Part shown: positions 58,300 to 64,000 of the stretch, piece after piece
Layout: every line of letters starts with the position of its first letter
How positions within the stretch are numbered: the first letter of the stretch is position 1
Origin: Roseburia sp.
GTDB taxonomy: Bacteria; Bacillota; Clostridia; Christensenellales; Pumilibacteraceae
Direction: 5' to 3'
Assembly: GCA_023665905.1 (NCBI GenBank)
Contig: JAMPDA010000005.1
Coordinates: 1 to 64,000 of the forward strand
DNA: 64,000 bases
Made by a program: the position numbers and the translations under genes
The notes under the pieces: model-generated
Told to the model about the DNA's origin: nothing
What the model saw: only the letters and a program-made list of their open reading frames with translations
Databases searched by the model: none

Positions 58300-59028
58300 A
58301 TGGCGGAAGTCAAAAACAAGGTCAAATTTTTTCGGGCGATTTTGGGCAATATAGTAATATGCGCGACGGTGGCGGCGCTGCTTTTGGTCACACTGTCGGA
58401 CACGGACACTCGCGCACGCGCGCAGAGCGGCGAGCCGTACTATTCGGGCAAGTCCGATACAAAAATATCGCTCATGATAAACGTGTATTGGGGGACGGAA
58501 TACATCTCCGATATGCTCGACATATTTCGCAAGTACAATGTTAAGACGACGTTTTTCGTCGGCGGCATGTGGGCTGCCGGCAACGGCGAAACGCTAAAGC
58601 GCATCAGCGACGAGGGTCACGAGATAGGCAATCACGGGTACTATCATAAGGACCATTCCAAGCTGGACGGCGCGTACAACAAAAAAGAGATCGGTTCTGC
58701 GCACGACGCGGTAAAGGATATCCTCGGTTTGGACATGACGCTGTTCGCTCCGCCGTCTGGCGCGTTCGCAAGCGCAACGCTGTCCGCCGCCGCCGAGCTC
58801 GGTTATCGCACCGTCATGTGGACGCGGGATACCGTGGATTGGCGCGATCACGACGCAGACCTGATATACAAGCGCGCGGTCAAAAATCTGAAGGGCGGAG
58901 ATCTTATACTCATGCATCCCACGGAGTGCACCGTTGACGCTTTGGAACGCATAATCTACGCGGTGTTTGCGCATAACTTGCGCATAGCGCCGGTCAGCGA
59001 GGTGCTCGACGGCACGGCTACCGCGTGA
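58300..59028 (+). CDS. Polysaccharide deacetylase (NodB-type)
   Basis: A 242-aa protein with an N-terminal membrane helix or signal anchor (IVICATVAALLLVTL, about 18-33) and a NodB homology domain that removes acetyl groups from extracellular sugars, such as peptidoglycan. Seen: TTFFVGGMWAA, HEIGNHGYYHKDHSK (metal-binding His pair), FAPPSGAF, MWTRDTVDW and LILMHPTE. The usual first Asp-Asp of the family is replaced: SLMINVYWGT lacks it, so the catalytic base or a metal ligand may be lacking. Domain order resembles PdaB, a sporulation deacetylase. ATG 58300; its ribosome site lies in the pnp terminator. Confidence 0.85.
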   Translation: MAEVKNKVKFFRAILGNIVICATVAALLLVTLSDTDTRARAQSGEPYYSGKSDTKISLMINVYWGTEYISDMLDIFRKYNVKTTFFVGGMWAAGNGETLKRISDEGHEIGNHGYYHKDHSKLDGAYNKKEIGSAHDAVKDILGLDMTLFAPPSGAFASATLSAAAELGYRTVMWTRDTVDWRDHDADLIYKRAVKNLKGGDLILMHPTECTVDALERIIYAVFAHNLRIAPVSEVLDGTATA

Positions 59029-59046
59029 CGCAATTTAAGGAGAAGT

Positions 59047-60303
59047 ATGACCGTAAAGAAATACAAAAGCGGCTTGACGCTTATAGTCGAGAGAAACGAA
59101 GCTCTGCGCTCCGTCACATCGGGCATAATGGTGGGCGCGGGGAGCGCGTACGAATGTGCGCGCAACAACGGCATTTCGCATTTTATCGAGCATATGCAGT
59201 TTAAGGGCACGGAAAAACGCACGGCGCAGGAGATCGTCGGCGCTTTCGACAGAGCAGGCTCGGTCTACAACGCGTTTACCGGCAAGGAATACACATGCTA
59301 TTACTTTAAGTCGATAGACGAAAAAGTGGAGGACTGCTTCGAGGTCCTTGCCGACCTGTTTTTGAATTCCGTGTTCGACAAAGCGGAGCTCGACCGCGAG
59401 CGCAAAGTGATCCTTGAGGAGATCAATATGAGCCTTGACGAGCCGGACGGCGTGTGCTACGACGTTCTGTATCGCGCGATGTTCGGCGAGGGCTCGCTCG
59501 GCATGGAAATACTCGGTCCGAAGGAAAACGTATCGCGCTTTACGAAAGCGGATATCGCGGAGTACAAAAGTTCGCACTATTTGCCGAGCAATACGGTGGT
59601 GGCGTTTGTCGGCAATATCACCGAAGCCGAGGCGGAAGCGCTCGTACTCAAACATCTCGCCGAGCTTGCGGACGCCGAATATAAAGCGCCGCCCGTGCTG
59701 TCCGCGCAGAAGTTCAACGCCGCTTTCGGCTCGTTCGTAAAGGACTACGAGCAGTCGGAGATATCCGTGGCTTTCCCGTCGTTCGGACTTGGCGACGCGC
59801 GCGCACAACAGCTTTCCGCGCTCGACTGCATACTCGGCAACGGCATGAGCTCGCGGCTGTTCCAGCGCCTTCGCGAGCAGCTCGGGCTTGTGTACAGCGT
59901 GTACACGTCGCCTTGGATGGGCAAGAACAACGGCGTTTTTTCGGTGTGCGCCAACGTCAACGTCGTCAATGTCGCGCAGACGCTCGAAGTAATAAAGAGC
60001 GAGATCGACGCTATGGCAAACCGCGGCGTGACGGAGGACGAAGCGGAAAAAGCAAAGACGCAACTGAAAGTCGCGTTGATGTTCGGCAAGGAAAATCCCA
60101 TGAACTACATGCTGTCGCTCATGCGCTGGCGCGTGCTGTTGGATAGGGAATACGACCTCGACGGCTTGCTCGCGCGCATAGAGGATATCACGCCGCGCAA
60201 GATAAACGACTTGGCTGCGGAAATACTCACGGCGCGCCCTGCGATAGCGTACGTAGGCAAAGATCCGCATATTTCGATCGAAAAAACATATTTCGGAGAA
60301 TAA
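59047..60303 (+). CDS. M16-family zinc peptidase (YmxG/MPP-like)
   Basis: A 418-aa peptidase of the pitrilysin/mitochondrial processing peptidase family. The inverted zinc motif HxxEH is visible as HFIEHMQFKGT, and the third ligand Glu is in ERKVILEEINMSLDEPD. The C-terminal half has the family DCILGNGMSSRLFQRLREQLGLVYS. Often next to pnp in Bacillota. Substrates are undefined. ATG 59047 follows AAGGAGAAGT. It ends 3 bp before the next gene. Confidence 0.93.
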   Translation: MTVKKYKSGLTLIVERNEALRSVTSGIMVGAGSAYECARNNGISHFIEHMQFKGTEKRTAQEIVGAFDRAGSVYNAFTGKEYTCYYFKSIDEKVEDCFEVLADLFLNSVFDKAELDRERKVILEEINMSLDEPDGVCYDVLYRAMFGEGSLGMEILGPKENVSRFTKADIAEYKSSHYLPSNTVVAFVGNITEAEAEALVLKHLAELADAEYKAPPVLSAQKFNAAFGSFVKDYEQSEISVAFPSFGLGDARAQQLSALDCILGNGMSSRLFQRLREQLGLVYSVYTSPWMGKNNGVFSVCANVNVVNVAQTLEVIKSEIDAMANRGVTEDEAEKAKTQLKVALMFGKENPMNYMLSLMRWRVLLDREYDLDGLLARIEDITPRKINDLAAEILTARPAIAYVGKDPHISIEKTYFGE

Positions 60304-60305
60304 AA

Positions 60306-60710
60306 ATGGAAAACAAAACGGAAAATCAGAACGTGACCGAAAAGCCCGAGGACAAGCTCGATGTGCTGTTCCGCATGCAAAAGGGCTTGGACGCATACAT
60401 ACGCGAAAAGCGCGGATTGAACTTTACGCGCGGCGAATGGGTGTGCAAAAAGGCGATGGCGCTCATGGTCGAGCTGGGCGAGGTCGTGGAGGAAGCGAAG
60501 TACAAGTGGTGGAAAAACAACACCGATATCGACGACGCCGCGCTCAAAGAGGAGATAGTGGACGTACTGCACTTCTTTTTGGGCATGTGCATAGACAGCG
60601 GCATGACAGCCGACGAGCTTTTCGACATTTATCTCAAAAAGAACAAGGAAAACTACGACCGCCAAAACGGACTGTCGCAAAAGCACGGTTACGAATTGGA
60701 TAAAGCCTGA
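60306..60710 (+). CDS. All-alpha NTP pyrophosphatase, dimeric dUTPase/MazG-like
   Basis: A 134-aa helical protein with metal-binding Glu/Asp clusters typical of the dUTPase_2/MazG superfamily: ELGEVVEEAKYKWWKN and EEIVDVLHFFLGM. Such enzymes hydrolyse dUTP (or other nucleotides) to the monophosphate, keeping uracil out of DNA. Starts 3 bp after the M16 gene. Length is short for dimeric dUTPase (usually 150-270 aa), so the exact substrate is uncertain. Confidence 0.8.
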   Translation: MENKTENQNVTEKPEDKLDVLFRMQKGLDAYIREKRGLNFTRGEWVCKKAMALMVELGEVVEEAKYKWWKNNTDIDDAALKEEIVDVLHFFLGMCIDSGMTADELFDIYLKKNKENYDRQNGLSQKHGYELDKA

Positions 60711-60778
60711 ATTTTTGGCGCTTCGGGCAATTAAATCGCGCCGCCTTACAAAATAATCAAAAACTTTGTACGAAAGAC

Positions 60779-60807
60779 TTGAAAACAGCCGATTTGTGTG
60801 CTATAAT
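60779..60807 (+). promoter_or_regulatory. Promoter of ftsK/spoIIIE gene
   Basis: TTGAAA at 60779-60784, 17-base spacer, TATAAT at 60802-60807. Confidence 0.75.
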
Positions 60808-60848
60808 GAGTAATGCGTAGAAAAGCGTAATTTTTTATTCAGAGGCGC

Positions 60849-63800
60849 ATGTTGGCACGCAAAGGGTATCGACAAAGAAAAAGCGGCAAAAATAACGGCA
60901 ATCACGACGTGCTCGGAATAACGCTGGTCGTTATTTCGTTATTTCTGTTGCTTTGTATAGCTATTCCACCCATTCTCAGCATCGTAAGCCGTGCCGTGTT
61001 CAACATCATGCTCGGCGTTTTCGGCATTTTTTCGTATCCGCTGTGCATAATAGTGCTTTTGCTCGGCGTTTTCATTTTGACGAAGCGCACGTTTGTGATG
61101 TCCAAAAAGGCGTTCGTATGCACCGTACTCATTGCGGTGTTTGCGATGATAATATTGCAGCTTGCGTCTACGCATGCGTTTTTGAAAGAGCGGTACGTCG
61201 ATTATATAGCCGACGTGTACACAGCCAAATATTCCGCAGGCGGAGTTATACTCGGCACGGTCGTGTTCGGGCTTAAGACCGCTCTCACCGAGATCGGTTG
61301 CTATGTGATTTTTTCGCTTGCGATAGTGATAACGGTGGTCGTCATGACCGATCTCGTGCCGCGCATACGGTCGCGTCGCGCGCCGGTCGTTCCCGCCGCG
61401 CAGCCCAAGCCGCAAAAGAGCGGTTTCGACGTAAAGGGCGAGCCGCAGCGCGTCGTTTCGGTGGAAACCGCGCCCGGACTGTTCGTCGGTACGATAGAAC
61501 GGGCGGAGCCGCCCATACAGACGGAAACGGGCAGGGCTTCCGAGATACCGCTAAAGGAAAAGCGCAACGTGACGGACTACGCCGAAAACCCCGTTATCGA
61601 GCGCAATATCCCGCAGTTCGACGGTGACGACAAGCCGCTTTCCGAGGCGCGTTTTACGCTATACGGCGATTCGGACGTCATTGGCAGGCAGGAGATAGAG
61701 GAATTCGGCAGGCAGTATTCCGCGGAGGCGGAAGCGCCCGTCGCGGTCGAAGAAATAAAGCCCGACGACATTGCCGTTCGCGATACCGTTCAGCCGCAGG
61801 CGTTGTCGGTCGAGCCGTACGAGCGCGTCAACGCCGACGCTCGCGCCGCGCAGCAACCCAAAAAGATAGTGCACCCCGTCGGTTCGACGGACAGTCGTTC
61901 GGACAAGCCGGAGATATACTTCCCCATAGAGAAGAAGACGGAGCTTAACGACGAGGGTATAGAGAATATAGACGACATAAAAGCGCGCCTCAAAGCGGCG
62001 AAAGAGCGCAAAATGAGCGCGCAGGACAATGTTCAGACGACTTTCAGATCGGCTACGGAAACGCGCGGAGCGTCGTTTGTAGTACCCGAATACGGCGCGC
62101 CGCCGCGCAGATCGGAGGAAGACGATCGGATAATCATTCCGTCCGACGTCAAGCCGCGGGCGGCTCAGCCCGTCATTCAGGCGCAGACCGCTTCGCAGAA
62201 CGACTCCGCTATTACTCAGCCCAAGGCGGAATCCGTGGAAGACAGATTTTTGCGCTCCATGCGTCAAGAGCCCGTGCGCGTCGAGCCGACCGTCGAGCCG
62301 GAGCCGAACGTCGAGGACGACATCGTGGACGCGTATGCGATGCGCACTATGGATCAGCCCACCGAGGAGCCGACAGCGGACGACGACGTCAATCCCGACG
62401 ATATCATAGACGGAACGCACTCGACGGAAGCCGCGCCGTCCGACGGCATAATTATAGGCGGCACGGAAAACGCAAGCCGCGGTCCGTCGCTCGTTCTGTC
62501 CGACGAGCCGCCGGTCGATCTGTCCGAAAAGCACGACATGACGAGCGATATCATAAACGGCGGCGATACTACGGGACTTTACGTTTCCGCCGACGACGAG
62601 CCGGCGCCGAAGCCGACAAAGCGGCAAAAGAACAACGCGCCTTTGGAAAACCAAATAACGATCGAGGGCATGCTCAAGGAAAAAGCGGAAGACACGGTCG
62701 TGATGCAGCCCAAGCGGCGCAAAAAATACAACTACATGCCGCCGCCTATAGACCTGCTCAAGATCTACGATAAAAACGAGTTTACGGAAGACGAGCTCAA
62801 CGCCAACGCGCAGATACTCGAAAGCGTTGTGAGCGGCTTTTTAAAGACGCAGGTCAAGGTCATCGCGATAGTGCCCGGACCGCAAGTCACGAGATACGAG
62901 ATCGAAGTTCCGTCGGGCGTGCCCGTAAAGAGCATAGAGGCGCGAAGCGCCGACATAGCGTACGAGCTCGCGGCGGTCAGCGGCATACGCGTCGAAGCGC
63001 CTATCCCCGGAAAGCGCGCCATAGGCATAGAGGTGCCCGTGCCCGACAGCCGCAGATCGACGGTCGGCTTGAGGGAGATAATCGATTCGGCGGCATTCGC
63101 AAAAGCCAAGTCGCCCATGACTTTCGCGGTAGGCAAGGACCTCAGCGGCGCACTCGTGCTTTGCGACCTCGAAAAAGTACCGCACCTGCTCATGGCGGGA
63201 CAGACCGGCAGCGGCAAGAGCGCGGGACTTAACGGGCTTATAATCAGTTTGCTGTATAAATCGAGCCCGGACGATCTGCGCTTCATACTCGTAGACCCCA
63301 AGCGCGTCGAGTTCAGCAAATATCGCGGAATGCCGCACTTATTGTTCGAAAAGATAGTCACCGAGCCTACGGAAGCGCTCAATTCGCTCAAGTGGGCGTG
63401 CAACGAAATGGAGCGGCGCTATACGATCCTGCAAAAGTACAGTTGCAGTAAGATATCCGAGTACAACGCCTTGCCCGACGTCACGAGCGGCGCCATAGAA
63501 AAGTTGCCGCACATCGTAATCATTATCGACGAGCTAGCTAACCTCATGCAGTCGCAGGTAGCCAACGACATAGAGAGCAAGATAAGCTCCATAGCGGCGC
63601 TTGCGCGCGCGGCGGGCATACACCTGATAGTCGCGACGCAGCGTCCGTCCGCGGACGTCATTACGGGCACGATAAAGGTCAACCTTTCCAGCCGTATAGC
63701 GTTCAAGGTGGGAAGTCAGATCGACTCGCGTATCATTCTCGAAACAAACGGAGCGGAAGCGCTTTCCGGCATGGGCGACATGCTGTTCTATCCCGTAGAC

Positions 63801-64000
63801 GCATCGGCGCCGAAGCGCGTGCAGGGCTCGTACGTCGGCGGCGACGAGGTCGTTTCCGTAATATCGTACCTTAAAGAGCACTTTGAATGTGATTTCGACG
63901 AGGACGCCGAAAAGTTCGTATGCGGCGGCGGCGACAGCGAAGCGGGCGGCGGCGGAATGGGCGGCGGCGGAAACAGCGCCGATCCGTTGTTGCCGCGCAT
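60849..64000 (+). CDS. DNA translocase FtsK/SpoIIIE family, 3' end outside window
   Basis: At least 1050 codons, open at the window end. ATG 60849 follows AGAGG. About four N-terminal membrane helices (from ITLVVISLFLLLCIAIPP) anchor it at the division septum. A long acidic, Pro/Glu-rich linker (about 180-620) follows, then the alpha/beta motor. Seen: KVIAIVPGPQVTRYEIE, Walker A GQTGSGKS near residue 784, DPKRVEF, Walker B IVIIIDELANLM near 887, and ATQRPSADVITG. The gamma domain lies beyond the window. It moves chromosomal DNA through the septum at division or into the forespore. The end of the visible part is Gly-rich. Confidence 0.95.
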   Translation, partial: MLARKGYRQRKSGKNNGNHDVLGITLVVISLFLLLCIAIPPILSIVSRAVFNIMLGVFGIFSYPLCIIVLLLGVFILTKRTFVMSKKAFVCTVLIAVFAMIILQLASTHAFLKERYVDYIADVYTAKYSAGGVILGTVVFGLKTALTEIGCYVIFSLAIVITVVVMTDLVPRIRSRRAPVVPAAQPKPQKSGFDVKGEPQRVVSVETAPGLFVGTIERAEPPIQTETGRASEIPLKEKRNVTDYAENPVIERNIPQFDGDDKPLSEARFTLYGDSDVIGRQEIEEFGRQYSAEAEAPVAVEEIKPDDIAVRDTVQPQALSVEPYERVNADARAAQQPKKIVHPVGSTDSRSDKPEIYFPIEKKTELNDEGIENIDDIKARLKAAKERKMSAQDNVQTTFRSATETRGASFVVPEYGAPPRRSEEDDRIIIPSDVKPRAAQPVIQAQTASQNDSAITQPKAESVEDRFLRSMRQEPVRVEPTVEPEPNVEDDIVDAYAMRTMDQPTEEPTADDDVNPDDIIDGTHSTEAAPSDGIIIGGTENASRGPSLVLSDEPPVDLSEKHDMTSDIINGGDTTGLYVSADDEPAPKPTKRQKNNAPLENQITIEGMLKEKAEDTVVMQPKRRKKYNYMPPPIDLLKIYDKNEFTEDELNANAQILESVVSGFLKTQVKVIAIVPGPQVTRYEIEVPSGVPVKSIEARSADIAYELAAVSGIRVEAPIPGKRAIGIEVPVPDSRRSTVGLREIIDSAAFAKAKSPMTFAVGKDLSGALVLCDLEKVPHLLMAGQTGSGKSAGLNGLIISLLYKSSPDDLRFILVDPKRVEFSKYRGMPHLLFEKIVTEPTEALNSLKWACNEMERRYTILQKYSCSKISEYNALPDVTSGAIEKLPHIVIIIDELANLMQSQVANDIESKISSIAALARAAGIHLIVATQRPSADVITGTIKVNLSSRIAFKVGSQIDSRIILETNGAEALSGMGDMLFYPVDASAPKRVQGSYVGGDEVVSVISYLKEHFECDFDEDAEKFVCGGGDSEAGGGGMGGGGNSADPLLPR

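Overview
The window reads as a chromosomal segment of an anaerobic, probably endospore-forming low-copy gut-type Clostridia (Bacillota). Evidence: sigma-A promoters of the TTGACA-17-TATAAT type, strong AGGAGG-like ribosome sites, pyruvate:ferredoxin oxidoreductase, a GerA/GerB/GerC germination operon, a Spo0A-type DNA-binding domain, gatCAB, BspA-like leucine-rich repeat lipoproteins and CotH. The base composition is moderately GC-rich with many GGC/GCG codons, which makes long antisense open frames; these are not genes. I cannot name the genus from sequence alone. No rRNA, tRNA or CRISPR array was seen.

Layout. 1-5.9 kb: the 3' part of a RhuM-family gene, an XRE repressor, and a divergent BspA/InlB-repeat lipoprotein whose promoter is embedded in a cluster of repeated operator-like sites. 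5.9-8.9 kb: a three-gene, 4-bp-overlapping operon of 2-hydroxyacyl-CoA dehydratase activase-type proteins, with a Rex-like box just after its promoter. 9-15 kb: a 7TM-type histidine kinase and OmpR-type regulator, divergent from a cell-surface beta-helix protein carrying 201-bp tandem repeats. 15-19 kb: fba, an M29 aminopeptidase, a YcxB-like membrane protein and gap. 19-22.4 kb: a MarR regulator, an iron alcohol dehydrogenase and an exported LRR-flavodoxin fusion lipoprotein on one strand. 22.42-22.71 kb: a non-coding element with 28-bp terminal inverted repeats and two long internal hairpins. 22.7-26.5 kb: a small membrane protein, a CBM41-CotH lipoprotein and two small hypothetical genes. 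26.6-31.3 kb: pyruvate:ferredoxin oxidoreductase and an ArsR-like regulator. 31.5-36.9 kb: gatC-gatA-gatB-icd and a DUF4097-like lipoprotein. 37-41 kb: the ger operon, then rpsU. 41.4-44.5 kb: an orphan Spo0A-C-type domain, argH and argG. 44.6-55.3 kb: a three-gene surface cassette (2319-aa, 1039-aa and 75-aa proteins). 55.5-64 kb: rpsO, pnp, a polysaccharide deacetylase, an M16 peptidase, a dUTPase/MazG-like protein and the 5' part of an FtsK/SpoIIIE translocase.

The most notable points are in the surface cassette. The 2319-aa protein gene has an uninterrupted G10 tract at codon 398; I checked that losing or gaining one G gives an early stop, so it is a candidate phase-variation switch. Its mRNA leader looks structured. 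Its downstream neighbour joins extracellular repeats through one membrane helix to a conserved-looking cytoplasmic domain I do not recognise, and is followed by a tiny coiled-coil protein. Together they could be an undescribed surface-to-cytoplasm linking system, but this is inference from gene order and topology.
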